Shown here: positions 22,801 to 34,103 of the stretch, one piece after another
Layout of the letters: each line of letters starts with the position of its first letter
Numbering within the stretch: the first letter of the stretch is position 1
Source: Drosophila pseudoobscura
Taxonomy: Eukaryota > Arthropoda > Insecta > Diptera > Drosophilidae
DNA: 64,000 bases
Assembly (NCBI RefSeq): GCF_009870125.1
Contig: NC_046679.1
Span: 13,206,001 to 13,270,000 of the forward strand
Reading direction: 5' to 3'
Translations under genes and position numbers: made by a program
The notes under the pieces: model-generated
Seen by the model: the letters and a program-made list of their open reading frames with translations, nothing else
What the model was told of the DNA's origin: nothing
Database searches by the model: none

Positions 22801-25418
22801 AGGAGATGTACATCCGCTACGTCTACAAGCTGCGCGACCTGCACATGGAGTTCGACAACTACACGGAGGCCGCCTTCACGCTGAAGCTGCACACCGAACT
22901 GCTGCGCTGGACCGACATGGAGCTGTCGCCGCAGTTGCGCAGCTATCGGCACAGCCTGTGCCGCACCCACAGGGACCTGAAGGAGGCCCTGTACTTTGAT
23001 ATCCTGGAGTATTTTGACAAGGGCAAGCAGTGGGAGTGCGCCATCGACATGTGCAAGGTGCTGGCCCGCCAATACGAGGAGGAGATCTACGACTACATCA
23101 AGCTGTCGGAGCTGCTGAAGCGCATGGCGCAGTTTTACGAAAAGATCCTCAAGGAGCTGCGCCACAGCTGCGAGTACTTCCGCGTGTGCTTCTATGGGCG
23201 CAAGTTCCCGCGCCTCCTCCAGAACCGGGTGTACATCTTCCGGGGCAAGGAGTACGAGCGGCACAGCGACTTCTGCACTCGCATGCTGCAGCAGCATCCG
23301 CAGGCGGAGCTCATGCAAACACTGGAGGCGCCAGGGGAGGACATCACACAAAGCGATGCCCAGTACATCCAAGTCAACAAGGTGGAGCCCATTATGGACG
23401 CGGCCTTTAGCAAGTTCCACGACAAGATCATCTCCAACGAGATCGTCAAGTACTACACCGCCAACAATGTGCAGAAGTTCCGGTTCTCGCGACCCTTCCG
23501 CGACAGCAGCGGCGGCGGCGATGATGTGCGGAACCTTTGGCTCGAGCGCACGGAGCTGATCACGCGCTTCCCCCTGCCCGGCATCCTGCGCTGGTTCCCC
23601 GTCGTCGAGTCCATTACGTTCAAGATTTCCCCTCTAGAGCGTGCAGTAGAGATCATGAAGGACACGAACCGGGACATTAGGCAGCTGGTAATCCTGCACA
23701 AAAGCGACGAGACGCTGCACATCAATCCGCTGAGCATGAAGCTCAATGGGATCGTGGATCCGGCCGTGATGGGAGGCTTCGCCAAGTACGAGGAGGCCTT
23801 CCTGACCGACGAGTATCTGGAGGAGCATCCCGATGACAAGGATCTGATCGAGGAGCTCAAAGAACTGATTGCCACGCAGATACCGCTGCTGGAGATAGCC
23901 ATTCTGCTGCACCGCCAGAAGGCGCCCGATAGCCTAAAGGCTATGCAGGAGCACCTGGAGAGCTGCTTCTCGGACATGCAGCAGCACGTGGAGACGCGCT
24001 ACGGCCGAAAGACCTGTGACCTGAAGATTGAACGCGATTCGGTGGTGATGCGACGCACCAACTCCTTTCTGCCGGCCCTCTTCGATGGCGGCTGCAATCG
24101 TTTGTCGGAGACCAGCATGGGATCCTCAGAGTAAGTCCAAATGCAGTCCCCCCATTCGGTTTACTAATTCCCAGTTCCCTTTCGCCCAACTGCAGCAGCG
24201 GACTGTCAAAGTCAACCATTCTGCCCAGGCCGCCGACCAACTCCATCAAGTCCACTCTAGCGAGCCTGAGTTTCAACACGAGGTGAGTGGCAGAGTCCCC
24301 CAGAACGAATGAATGAATGGAATGCACTCCCTCCTAACCAGAAACCTTTTTTAACTCTCTCTTTTATCGTGCTAATTGCTTGCTTTTAGTTTGAGAATTT
24401 AATTTGTATTTGATTTTGTTTTTATGATTAAATTTTAATTTTATTTTAACTTACGTTTTGTTGCTTTGCTGCTGCTGCTGCTGTTCCATCCCGCAGGCCC
24501 AGCTTGGGACACTCGCCAAGCACCAAGAGCAGCAAGAACAAGGACAAGACACCAGCCAAGCGGCGGTCTATGAAGAAGGTACAAAAACATAGCTTATGCC
24601 ATCAATCATTAGTCTAACTCTGATCTCCCTTCTCCTCATGCAGGATCGTGAGGCGCTTAGCTTTCCCAGCAGTCAATGGTATACGCCGCCATTGACCACC
24701 ATTACCTCGACGCCCGAGAAGGAGATCAACACGTCAATAGGCTCGCTGGCCAGCGCTTCCAACAGCTCGTTGAGTGGCCCGAAAACACCAGATCCACATG
24801 TGCTGACCGAGGAGGTGAAGTTTATAGGAAATAACCCTGTCCTACCATTTGCTAAAGTAACTCCGTTTTTAGCTCACACCAAAGCGGCCTCTGCGCTCCG
24901 AAAAGGAGAAGGAACGTCGCCTCTCTAGGCCTGCCAGCATTGCCACGCCCACGGCCAGCATCAAGAACTTCCCGAACGACACACGCTCCCTATCCGAGAG
25001 CAGTAATCGGAATTCAGTTGGTAAGCTTGACACCAGTCCACCTGTCCCGAAGGGATATACAACTCTCACCTTTTTTGTTGTCGCAGAAACTACAGATTCC
25101 ACGTCGGAGGAGGACATTAGACCGCCGCCATTGCCGGCCAAGACACGCGACTCGACCGATTTCACAAGCCTGTCACACAACCTGGACTGGACACCGAATA
25201 GCTATGCGATGCTCAGCACTCAGACCAGCTTCACCAGCAACAGCAGCAGCACGAGCACGACAATGACAAAGACCAGTATTACAAACAGCACGTACGAGTA
25301 TCTGGAGGCCACGAACTTTAGCCTGGTGGGTGCCGGCGCCGCCTCACCAGATGCCAGTAAGCCGCGTCCCCCAACGCCGCCGCCGAAGCCATCGCGGCAC
25401 AGCAAACACATTCCATGA
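5362..25418 (+). CDS. mbc: Myoblast city (DOCK180/DOCK1-type Rac guanine-nucleotide exchange factor), complete
   Basis: The protein activates Rac together with ELMO in myoblast fusion, dorsal closure and cell migration. Coding exons: 5362-5410, 13296-13407, 16733-16889, 16951-17220, 17283-18573, 18633-18921, 18975-19316, 19380-19554, 20811-20897, 21547-22522, 22579-24130, 24196-24282, 24497-24578, 24644-24814, 24873-25020, 25087-25418. They sum to 6120 nt, giving 2039 residues with all phases matching. An N-terminal SH3 domain spans about residues 14-70 (HWYYGYRQK, RGIFPKSYVHL). DHR-1, the lipid-binding C2-like domain, lies at about 443-625 (VRNDLYLTICSGEF, YKSVVYYHEDKPKW). The catalytic DHR-2 domain is at roughly 1290-1700 (FYEKILKELRHSCEYFRVCF, GKEYERHSDFC). 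The proline-rich tail ends in PTPPPKPSRHSKHIP, a Crk-type SH3 ligand. The large first introns (7.9 and 3.3 kb) are usual for regulated fly genes. The only uncertain junctions flank exon 9. Confidence 0.95.
5411..13295 (+). other. mbc: mbc intron 1 (7.9 kb)
   Basis: The donor is ATTG|GTGAGT and the acceptor TTTGCAG|CCAAG. I see no gene inside. It contains a (GT) run at about 5986-6013, GAGTG repeats at 6262-6286, T-rich stretches at 8940-9090, a 77-bp triplicate repeat (9379-9602), (GA) at 10139-10155, (CT) at 10780-10805, and a stretch resembling a transposon tail at 12392-12425. Open frames here are short and composition-driven. Confidence 0.8.
9379..9602 (+). repeat. Tandem repeat, three copies of a 77-bp unit
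   Basis: Units begin at 9379, 9456 and 9533 with GCTTAAGCTCTAGCCTGCGA and include CATCTCCTTCTG and GGCCTTACGGGCGGT. Only a few bases differ between copies. The unit is GC-rich compared with the surrounding intron. Confidence 0.9.
13720..13882 (+). repeat. AT-rich degenerate tandem repeat
   Basis: Phrases such as GATAACTTCGATAAATTATA, GATGAATATATTA and GATAACGTCCATAAATTATG recur every 40-45 bp, about four degenerate units. Confidence 0.6.
15811..16110 (+). repeat. Four degenerate copies of a repeat with ACATGTATTTTGTTT cores
   Basis: Cores of the form CACGACATGTATTTTG or CATGACATGTATTTAG occur at about 15814, 15888, 15964 and 16052. Each is followed by a T-rich part and TTCTTAGG-like text. 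Two copies share AGCAATGTGC(T/C)GCGTCA before the core. Spacing is about 74-90 bp. Confidence 0.7.
17283..18573 (+). other. mbc: mbc coding exon 5, carrying the DHR-1 domain
   Basis: This is the longest of the N-terminal exons. It encodes residues about 197-626, including the whole DHR-1 domain that binds phosphoinositides and brings DOCK proteins to membranes. It has a TGTAG acceptor and a GTAAGA donor. The reading continues into VSLLGLLNW in exon 6. Confidence 0.9.
19555..20810 (+). other. mbc: mbc intron 8 (1.26 kb)
   Basis: The donor is GAGGAG|GTAGGT and the acceptor CTGGCAG|CAAGAA. The content is AT-rich with (CT) and (CA) microsatellites and a poly-A run at 20620-20637. No gene is seen. 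Confidence 0.7.
20811..20897 (+). other. mbc: mbc coding mini-exon (29 codons, phase 0 on both sides)
   Basis: The frame QEKNLSKAAKVLGQ continues to TTANKK between a CTGGCAG acceptor and a GTAAAC donor. It inserts between ...ESKEE and AESGTQSEP without shifting the frame. Because its length is a multiple of three, it could be skipped. Coding status is inferred from the splice sites and the open frame only. Confidence 0.65.
21062..21189. mobile_element. Short element with 12-bp inverted ends in mbc intron 9 (MITE-like or transposon-tail remnant)
   Basis: TACCCTTGCAGA at 21062-21073 is perfectly inverted as TCTGCAAGGGTA at 21178-21189. Just downstream is a perfect 8-bp hairpin, AGCTTCGG CAC CCGAAGCT (21197-21215). 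The CCCTTGCAGAGG...CTGCAAGGGTAT plus CTTCGG hairpin layout resembles tails of common Drosophila repeats that I remember. No target-site duplication is evident. Confidence 0.55.
22579..24130 (+). other. mbc: mbc coding exon 11, carrying most of DHR-2
   Basis: This exon encodes residues about 1250-1766, which includes most of the DHR-2 exchange domain that stabilises nucleotide-free Rac. Recognisable stretches are YTEAAFTLKLHTELLRW, VNKVEPIMDAAF and RAVEIMKDTNRDIRQLV. It has a CTGTCAG acceptor and a CAGA|GTAAGT donor. Confidence 0.9.
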
Positions 25419-26380
25419 GGGACGACGACGGCGAGTTCTGCTCCCAGTGCGAGGGCCAGCAGCAGCAGCAACAGCGCCAGCGCCATATATACATATGTTC
25501 AAACGTTGTCGAGTGCCAAATATTCCTGTTACTACATACATATAGCATATAGAGAGCGTCGGCGGAGAGCAGCCCCAGCCAGAACGACCTTTGCCTCAAC
25601 CACATTGACCGCCTACCAAATAGCCAACGGCAGAGCGCCGCAGAGCACGGAATCAAGTGTCTTAACGAACGATCAGATCAGATGTATCCGATAACTAATA
25701 ATGTTTAGGTTAGACTTTGTGTTAAGTGTTTGAAATGATATTATGTTGAACATGTCATCATTTTCCGTTTAGTTTAGATATTCGTCATGTAATTTGTTTC
25801 CGAACAAAGCCCCAAAAGCACCCACTACTTGTCTTCCACAAGTTTTAGATATCTTTATATATATATATATTATATATGTACACGTATTTACATGTAGTCC
25901 ATAATCAGACGAGCGCCTGCTTCTGTCGGCAATTCGAAGGAACAAACAAGTGCCACAATCTTTATACACAATAAGCTTAAATCACGAGCATATGCATGCA
26001 TGTCTACAATTTTATAAGACCAAAAACAAAGGGTTTTTATTTAGCAAAATTATGTACGACGAGTACCACAAGTCAATTACGAAATACGAAATGCGATATG
26101 CAAGTTTTTAAAATGTTTACATTAGAACAATTTTTTAAAGAAAGATCATGAACTATTTACACTGTTTTTAATACGATTCAGAATAGAGCCATATATGTAA
26201 TCCACTTGTCGCACTGCAACCGGAGTAGGTTCTCCGAGTGTGCCTGTATTTTAAGTCGTAACGTGAACAAATCAAAATTTTATAATTTCATTATAATTAA
26301 ACTACTCGTGTGTAATAACGTACGTATTTAGCGATCTGTGTATCGGCCAAAGATTAAGCAATAATAAACCTAATACCTAA
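25419..26380 (+). other. mbc: mbc 3' UTR with candidate polyadenylation signal
   Basis: AT-rich sequence follows the TGA at 25416-25418. AATAAA at 26363-26368 is the likely polyadenylation signal. No competing gene is seen up to the convergent neighbour. Confidence 0.55.
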
Positions 26381-26923
26381 GCGTACAAATCGTTCGATTT
26401 ACTGGGCCAGTAACCTGTTCAGAAATATCTAACTCTTTCAGCTCTTTTTAGGACAGAAGAGAGAAACATCTTTAATCCCCCTGTTTAATTGGCTTGCATA
26501 TTTGTCACCTTGGTTGAAATCCCAACCTGTGGAACCACCACGTTAAATAACGCTGAGTGATTTATTCTGTACCTCTAGTACCTCTCATCAGGATAATGTT
26601 TCGATAAAGATGGAACACAAATTTCAGCCCATTTCTCTTCCGCTGAATTACCATGTACTTTTAGCTTTTGTGTTCCAAGTATCCCTAGAAATAATATCCC
26701 CCTCCAAATTCTTCTACCTTGATGACACGCACTCTTATACCCGATACTCAAAATGAGTATTGGGGTATAGTACCTTTCGCCTATAGATCAAAGAGAATCT
26801 GCCGGAAATTAGCACCTTAAAATCTGAGTTTAATGAAACATGCCACACTGTATTGTTGTTCCACGTATTTTGATTGTCAACAGTCAAAAGCCATATCCAC
26901 ATAATTTGTTAAAAAAATAAACC
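26381..26923. other. Spacer between convergent mbc and the shootin-like gene
   Basis: This is short AT-rich DNA. At 26737-26776 a TATACCCGATACTCAAAATGA...TTGGGGTATAG stretch resembles tails of dispersed Drosophila repeats. No gene is visible. Confidence 0.5.
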
Positions 26924-26929
26924 TTTATT
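26924..26929 (-). terminator. Candidate polyadenylation signal of the shootin-like gene
   Basis: AATAAA on the minus strand lies about 410 bp after the stop codon of the long isoform. It faces the mbc 3' end. Confidence 0.45.
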
Positions 26930-27338
26930 CAGAACATATAAATCGTTGGGGTTGTTAAGATTAGTAAAAAGCACGGAACCTGTTAAAATGAACACATTAT
27001 CGAGGGGCGGATAAAGTTGTTGTAAAATGCCAATAGCAATATAAATAATTGTGTATGTATGGTATATAGATACCAGATTAAATAGATCCTGAAGAGGAAA
27101 AGTCTTAAGATTATTAGAGGGTAAAATGGCTTTTGGTTTCTTCTGAAAAGGCACACGATAATAAAATAATACAGTTTTAGACGAGGTTAGGGAGGGTTAG
27201 GACATTGAAATGCATGGAATGTTCGTTGTTGTTCAGAGACACACAGCAGAGTCCTGAGAGGAGAGATTTGAGACCAAAGTTCAATAAAGACAGAGCGAGA
27301 GTTGGAGTTAGAGAGCATGGAACGCCTTGAGAGCTTGA

Positions 27339-30300
27339 TCAGATGTTCAGATTCAGATCCACGCATATCTTGGAGTTGCGGTTCTGCTTCTGACTTATCT
27401 CCAGTACTTGGAACATCTCCTTGAGGGCCTCGCTGGTGCCAGTCCTGCGGCGGTTGCGGCGCCGAAGTGTAACGCCGCCCGACTTGAACTCCCGCACTAA
27501 AGCGTCAAGACCTGAAAGAGTACAGAGTGGAAGGATGTGAGAATAGTGCTTGGCCAGGCGCTCGCTTTTAGCCAACAAGTCGCTACAGAAGCTTATCTAC
27601 CATGCGGTTAGCTGTTAGGAGAAGGACGCACCGTAGCCCAACCAGAAGGAGGTCCAAATGGGCTGGCATACTCACCTTTTCACCTCTCGCCTTTAGCACA
27701 ATCAATGGAGCAAGCGCTGGACTTTAAACTACAGGGGGGTGGAGGGGGGTTCTTGGGTGGAGAGAGCATAAATCACCGACAAGGCCGGATGGGAACGGAA
27801 CGGGTTGCCGGGCACTCGACAACTGTCACCGACGACAAATGAAGCAGAAGACGCATTGACTTGGATTCAAGAAAGTCAATGAAAATCTATGGTCTCCCCC
27901 ATCTCTTCCTCTCTCTCTCTCTCTCTCTCTGTGTTTGTGGAGGATGGGGGCCAAGGTTTGTGTATAAGAAAGTGGCGCAATAAAACACGGAAATATAAAA
28001 CGCACAAATAATAATAATAAGCCATAGCCCAACACAACAATGCGGCCTGGACCAGGCCCCTTCTCGTAAAAATAATAAATTGCGTCCTCTCCGCCATCGC
28101 CATAGCCATCCCCATCATCATCATCATCATCGTCGTCGTAGTCGAATTTGATACGGCCCTGCCTTGTGCTGACAGTTTGGTCGGGGAAGTACCGTGGCTC
28201 TGGGGTAGGGGGAAGCTAACATAAAGCTATGAAGCGAACAGAAATATATGAAAAATGTGAACGCTTGGCTTGCTTAAAGCCAGAATGGAGTCCCTTCGGC
28301 GTTGCCAAGGCATGGAAGCCCACCAACAACGAACAACAAAAAAAGCATATTGCTCCAGTTCCCAGATTTCGCAGCTTCCCCCCAGCTTCAGTTTGGCTCA
28401 GTTCACGGCTCACACGCAGCCCAGGGGCACGGCACGGGGGGTGCCTCAAATCAAATTTAAGTTTTCAGTGCATCCCATGAAACCGGAAATGGCACTCAGC
28501 CTCTGTCTCCGTGACTCCGAGTGTGCTGGAATTCTACTCTTTTCTACTCCTAAAAAAGAGAATTTGCGTTGGGGGCGCTTAGCATAGGTACAGGTTCAGG
28601 TATATAGTTCTATGGCACAACGATTTGGCACAGGGCAGGTCATGGAGTGTCGGCGGGCAGTCCCCCCATTGAAAGTGAAGCTGTAGGAGGTAGCAGCAGC
28701 AACAACAATAGCAACTACTTGTTGTTATGTATGGTATGTACAGACGTATGTATTTATGGGGGCGATACACATACATATAGTGGGGTGGAATTTCCAGCGC
28801 TTCGCTTTATCCGACCTCTGCAGACACCTCACCGTGGCCCGTTCCGCATCCCTATGGTTCATTTGTTTTTGCCACGACAACGAGAAGGACGACGAGGACG
28901 AGGACGACGACGAGGACGAGGACGAGGATGGCTTTGACGAGTGCGGCCAGGACACACGAGCAGCAATGATGCCTAGCTGTAAAGCTGATGTACGGCTCGC
29001 TGCCAGCTCAAACGCTTCATGTGCCCCAAGAGACGCGCGCGCTTTCCACGCTCCGCTCCGTACCGCTCCGCACTGCCACGGTAGAGGGCTCTATATCTCG
29101 TATATCCGCGCATATATATCGCCATAGTATATATCCTGTTCGTTTCGGCATTTTTCTGGCTTCCAACAATACGCGCGTTGATTGATTTTGATTTGAATGT
29201 GCGCTCGTTATGCATACGACGCGTTGTGCGCGCCAAAAAGTAGGCAACGCTAAGGCGCAACAGCAAGAGCAACAAAGCGGAAACGGAAATACTTAGTGAC
29301 ACAGCGCGCTGTCTCTACAAGTGTGAGTGGAGTGTGTGTGTGTTTGTGGGTGCTAGTGTGTATGTGTTGTTTGTTTGTGTGTGTGTGTGTGATAAGCATG
29401 GCCCTGACATTGTCTGAGATTGTTGTTCGGGTAAGTGGCCCTCCCATGAGATGGAATAAGTGACAATTGCATGTGACTGATTATCCCCACTAATTAGTGG
29501 ATAAAGATGGATATACATTAAGGTTTAGTCTCCCCGAATCGATATTTCATATTTATATATGTAGTATATAAGTCGATATGTACATATTTGCCCAAGGTAT
29601 TGCTATTGCCTGGTGCATGCATAATATAATCATGCACTTTCCTGGCTTGCTCTTGCTCCATCCTCAAACACTCAGAGCACACACAGAGAGAGCAAGAGGA
29701 AGCTATAGAACTATATAGTATATGGTGTTTGCACTCGTACAGAACAGAACAGAACAGAACAGAACATATACTGTGTTCATGCGGGTCTCTGGATTGCTGC
29801 TCTGCTGCGCTCGAGATTTGCATTTGATTCCGCTTATCAAACAAGTGTCATATGCAGTGATGATATCTCAATAGTTAAACCACATCTCCTTTCCAATCCA
29901 CAGGCCCTGAACTACCCTCAAAGTTGAGCTGGTGTCGGGGGCAGGGGAGCACAACCATATTTCTTACAATTGTTTCAATCTAATAAAGGCGGAAATTAAA
30001 CGGCAAAGAAGGCCGACAAGTGCACAACGCACATATACGAGTATATACTACATACATATAGAGTACTTGTATATACTCGTATGTATCGCCTAACTCCCCC
30101 TTCACTCGGCTTCGTATTGTGCGGGAAAAATGTACTATGAAGTTATGACAAAAATACAGAGCGAGAAACATGTCAAACCATCTCGCTCAGACACGCACAC
30201 GCACACGCACAGCAGGTGGAAAATCCAACGCTAATTAGGTTTTCACTAACTTTATTCCTAGAACCGAGCGCGTGACACAATAACGATCCCCACATCAAAA

Positions 30301-33300
30301 CAAATTCACTTACAATGGCTACAAATAAAGGAGAATTTTCAATTCACATTCGTTTCGTATAGGACAGTGGTGGGGGGGACGTCCTTGCTCGCGACTGCTG
30401 ACAGGCAAGGCCCCGAGTATGTGTTGTACAAAACAACATACATCTCGTGTGCATGAGGGGGAACATTGATGCCCGACTCGAGAGGCACAAGCGAGCAACC
30501 GAGTATGTGTTGTACAAAAACAACATACATGTCGTGTGCATGAGGGGGTCCATTGATGCCCGACTCGAGAGGCACAAACGAGTGCCCAAGAATGTGTTGT
30601 ACAAAAACAACATACATGTCGCGTGCATGACAAGACGCACAAGCGAGTCCCCGAGTATATTGATGATCGACTCGAGACGCACAAGCGAGTGCGACAAAAG
30701 AAATTATCCGACAATATTTAATACAAAAACAACATACATGTCGTGTACATGACGCGGCACATAGGTGCCGGATTCAAGTTTCGCCGAGAAGGGTTGTTCT
30801 GCTGTCTCCCAAAATGTAAAAAAGCCCTAAAACCTCTCGTTCTCCTAATAGATTTCATTAAATTTCCAGTTGAAGCTTTAATTTGAACAGCATCTCTCCT
30901 CCTGAGCATCTCTATTGCCCCCTATTCCAGCAGCACGGCCTATTCCAGGGCAGCACTCACCTGCCCACCTCGAAAAGCTGCTCGCAAACTTAATTAAGAA
31001 GTTGCTGCTGCAGCAGTCAACAATGGATACTGGATACTGGGAAAGCGGTAGCGAAACGGAGAAGAGGCGGGCAGGAGGCGGTTGGGGCGGATGCAGTGAG
31101 CCGTAAAAGAAGCCGACACGACGTGTAGGTAAAATCAATTACAATCGCAGACGGGTTGCCATGTTGCGTGTCCCGTGAGCCGGAGAGGAGGAACCGTGGC
31201 CAGTGACTGGCGTGAGGCATAACTGACAATTGACAGCAACAAGTTGGGGCCCTTCAGCCTTCAGCCAGATTCCCCGGGCACCGCCACCGCCACCGCCACG
31301 ACTTTGCCAGGCACTTGTCAACGCCTGGCTGGCAGGGATTAGCCGGTAACATGAGTGCCCAGCCACAAAACCGAATCATTCACGCCTCTGGCCAAAGCGA
31401 AAGCACAGGGGGGGAGGTTTTCGGCATTTTCCCTTCTATTTCGGGGCCTTCTTGTTTTTGCTTTTTGGAGCATTCCTGAGGTGGCCCAGAACAATGCCGA
31501 AAAAGCGGTTTAGGAGATGCACAGTTTTCGTTGGGAGCTGGTAGTCCATGCATGCACCATGAAACGCTTCAAATGCTCCACAAGACTTCTGCAGACTTTT
31601 CCCCTTTCCACTTTCGACTTTTGCATAGTTTCTTCGGCTCTACTCATGCATGGGGGCCGGTGCTCATCCTTGGAGCTGGCTCTAAACTTCTGAACAATGG
31701 CCTCTGAAAACTTGGTAAAATTGCCAAGAGATTGGCAATACCTAAAGCCCAATATCGATTCGAAAAATGGGGGGTAATTAAAACAAAAGCAGTCCCTTTT
31801 GGGACGTTGACACTCGGATGACTCTCCAAGGAGGCTGGACTGGGTGGGGTGGGTGTGTCTGTCGAGTGTTTTGTTTGTTACATACCTGTTGCTGCCTCGG
31901 CCTGTACCTGATGCTTGACGTTATCTATTATCTTATCGCTGCCCCTGCGCAGATTGTGGCCAACAATGTGATCGCTGAAGCTGCCCGTGTCGCCACCATC
32001 TCTACCCCCAGATGCCCCCAGTCCGGCCCTCGTCTGTGCCGTGAACAACAGTTTGCCCGGCAAAGGCGGTGGCGGCGGTGGTGGCATTGGCGGAGCAGGT
32101 GGCGGCAATGGAGCTGCTGTGGTCTTCTCCTCCGATTGGTGATAGTGGGCCAGCTGCTCTTCGGCGAGATCGGCACGCGTGAGGGCCTCGCGCAGCTGCT
32201 CCTCGAGTATCTCCAACTTAAGTTGTAATTTTTTTAGTTCATCGTTAGTAGTTTTTGCTATAGCCGCATCCATTAGACATTGCTACAAAGGCAAGAAACA
32301 GAGAACGAGAGGGTAGAACGGGCGGGGAGCGAGCAGGAGGAGGCATGGGTGTGTGGAGGGTGGGGTAATGGAAAATTAGTAGATCAATCAAAGCATCTGG
32401 TTGGAGGGGAGGTAAGTTAGTGCAAAGATAGATATCTAGAGGCAGCGACAGAGGCAGAGGCAGGTGCAGTTAGAAGCGACGCAGAGCAAGCGAATCGCTT
32501 ACGTTTCCCAGAGATGGTATTGAACGGTGTGTGGATAGATGGTGGACAGTACCCAGCACCGAATGGGGCGGGGGCGGGGGTGGTAACAACAACACACCCG
32601 GCAGAAGGCAGCAGGGCGGAACATTCCCATGCACTTCTCATGTGTGTGCCATTCAGAAGTTGCAGCCGCTGTGTTGTGCTTCAGTTGCCGCCCTTGAACA
32701 TGTTCGAGAGCGGCTTGAAAATGTCAAACACGCTGCGTGTTTGCTAATAGACCGATAGGATAGATACAGGACAGATAGATAGATAGATTGTAGATACTAG
32801 CAGTACTCAGAGGGAGAGAGTGTAACCAGAACTCCGGACTAACCATTTCCACAATGCGCTCGTTGTGTTCGCGCGCCTGCTGCTGCACCTGATCCTTGAT
32901 CTGCTCAAACTCCACCTGCTCCTCCTTCAGAGTGGTGGGCGAGGCACTGGGACTGGCACTGGTCCTCGCTCCGGGCTGTCCATCGGTCAGATCGCGTGTC
33001 TTGGCAGTGAGCTCATCGTTGCGCTGCTTCAGCTTGATCAGAGCACTCTCCATTCTGCAGGGATACAGGTTAACTTCAGGAACTCCATCAACGAAAGGGT
33101 GTCTCTTACTTCTGACTGGTCTCCACACTCTCCTTCATGTTCTCCGTCAGCAGCTTGGCCACCTTCGTCAGGTTGCTGTTCTCCGAGCGCAGCGTCTCGT
33201 TCTCCTCCTCCAGCGAGTGTTGCTATCCATCGGAGAAAGCAGTAAGTATCGCAGATGCTTTCACCATTCTCCTCCTACTCACATGCTCCAACAGTTCGGC

Positions 33301-34103
33301 CATCTTCTCGTTGGCCTCGTACAGCTGCAGCTCCACGGCATTCGTGGCGTTCTTGAGCGACAGGAACTCGTCCGCCAGGCGCTCCACAAGGCCACTGGTG
33401 ATTGACACACCATCCGCATTCACATCCACCAGGCTGTCCAAATCATGATTTCCGATGCTGTCACCGCTGTCGGTGCTGCCCTGCTGCAGGATCTTGAACA
33501 ACTTTCGCTTGAGCTCCGCAGAGCCCAGGACCTGCTGGGCTGCACTACTCCCCAGACCGGGCTGCTGCTCCAGCTGCTTCTCCCGCATGTGCTCCAGTTC
33601 GCTGGTGAGACTGTGAAGGGGTTAATATGTATGCTCCAATTTGTGTTCCTTTTTTCTACTCACCTTTGTATTTGATCGACCTTCATTTTGTGCAGCTTGT
33701 CCAGGGCATTGCGCTCGTTGAGGGCCTTGCTGAACTTGCCGCCTAGCTCCTTGATTTGCGTCTCGAAGTTGGCCTGCTGCTGCTGCAGTGCCTCCAGCTG
33801 GATGCAGAGCTTCTCGTGCTGGGCCTGCTGTTCCTCCTGTGTGGTTTTATCTACAATTCATGTGGGGATATTCATGAGTAATCGGATCAGAGGGTGATAT
33901 CATTTGCTGCACAAACGGGTCTCAATCTCCAGCTTGAGGGCCTTGTTCTCCTCCTTCAGGGCTATGTTATCCTCCAGCAGGGTGAACATATCATGCTCGG
34001 GGTCTTGCTCGTTGTAGTCAGGCTCCCGGACGCGACTTCTGCTGCGTGTCTTGGCCTCCTGGGTGCGGAACTTGGCCACCGGTATGCGTCCGCGTCGCTC
34101 CAT
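27339..34103 (-). CDS. Shootin-1-like coiled-coil / polyproline protein (long form)
   Basis: Vertebrate shootin-1 couples actin flow to adhesion in growth cones. The function here is inferred by similarity. Coding exons (minus): 34103-33917, 33850-33664, 33610-33283, 33222-33110, 33054-32844, 32282-31886, 27511-27339; 1596 nt, 531 residues, all phases match. The protein begins MERRGRIPVAKF. Long coiled-coil stretches follow (LLEDNIALKEENKALKLEIE, VELQLYEANEKMAELLEH, LRSENSNLTKVAKLLTENMK), then EILEEQLREALTRADLAEEQ. A polyproline block PPMPPPPPPPLPGK comes next. The C-terminal motif LDALVREFKSGGVTLRRR then ALKEMFQVLEISQKQN matches the shootin pattern of a short amphipathic region plus VNELKGIL-like helix after the prolines. 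The first intron lies in the 5' UTR (acceptor CCCCGCAG before the ATG). The shootin call is based on layout and this tail. I do not know the fly gene name. Confidence 0.72.
27512..31885 (-). other. Last intron of the shootin-like gene (4.4 kb)
   Basis: The donor is ACAG|GTATGT and the acceptor CTTTCAG. It contains (GA)/(CT) at 27906-27930, a GAC/GAG triplet tract at 28876-28932 that makes an acidic pseudo-frame, (ACAGA) at 29740-29765, (GT) runs near 29335-29392, and a minisatellite at 30415-30760. No gene is seen. Confidence 0.7.
30415..30760 (+). repeat. Minisatellite, about 86-bp unit, three good copies plus degenerate ones
   Basis: Units start near 30415, 30501 and 30588 with GAGTATGTGTTGTACAAAA (or a near variant). 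They continue with CAACATACATGTCGTGTGCA, a run of G, CATTGATGCCCGACTCGAGA and GGCACAAGCGAG. Degenerate partial units follow to about 30760. Each unit contains an imperfect hairpin (TGTTGTACAAAAACAACA). Confidence 0.9.
32681..32743 (-). CDS. Alternative terminal exon of the shootin-like gene (short form)
   Basis: After exon 5 (ends 32844, phase 0) an acceptor CTATTAG gives the frame QTRSVFDIFKPLSNMFKGGN and a stop, 21 codons in all. Using it yields a 362-residue protein that has the coiled coil but lacks the polyproline block and the C-terminal tail. The donor GTTAGT of exon 5 fits both this exon and 32282-31886. The peptide reads as a genuine coding end rather than random intron, but no transcript supports it here. 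Confidence 0.6.
   Translation of the reverse strand, partial: QTRSVFDIFKPLSNMFKGGN

Noticed and set aside
28756..29127. Acidic D/E-rich frame in the shootin-like intron
   Set aside because: It comes from a GAC/GAG triplet microsatellite inside an intron, with no splice sites or similarity.
31889..32273. Start of the shootin-like protein at the internal Met MDAAIAKTT
   Set aside because: The frame continues upstream to a good acceptor at 32283 in phase with exon 5, so this is an internal exon.
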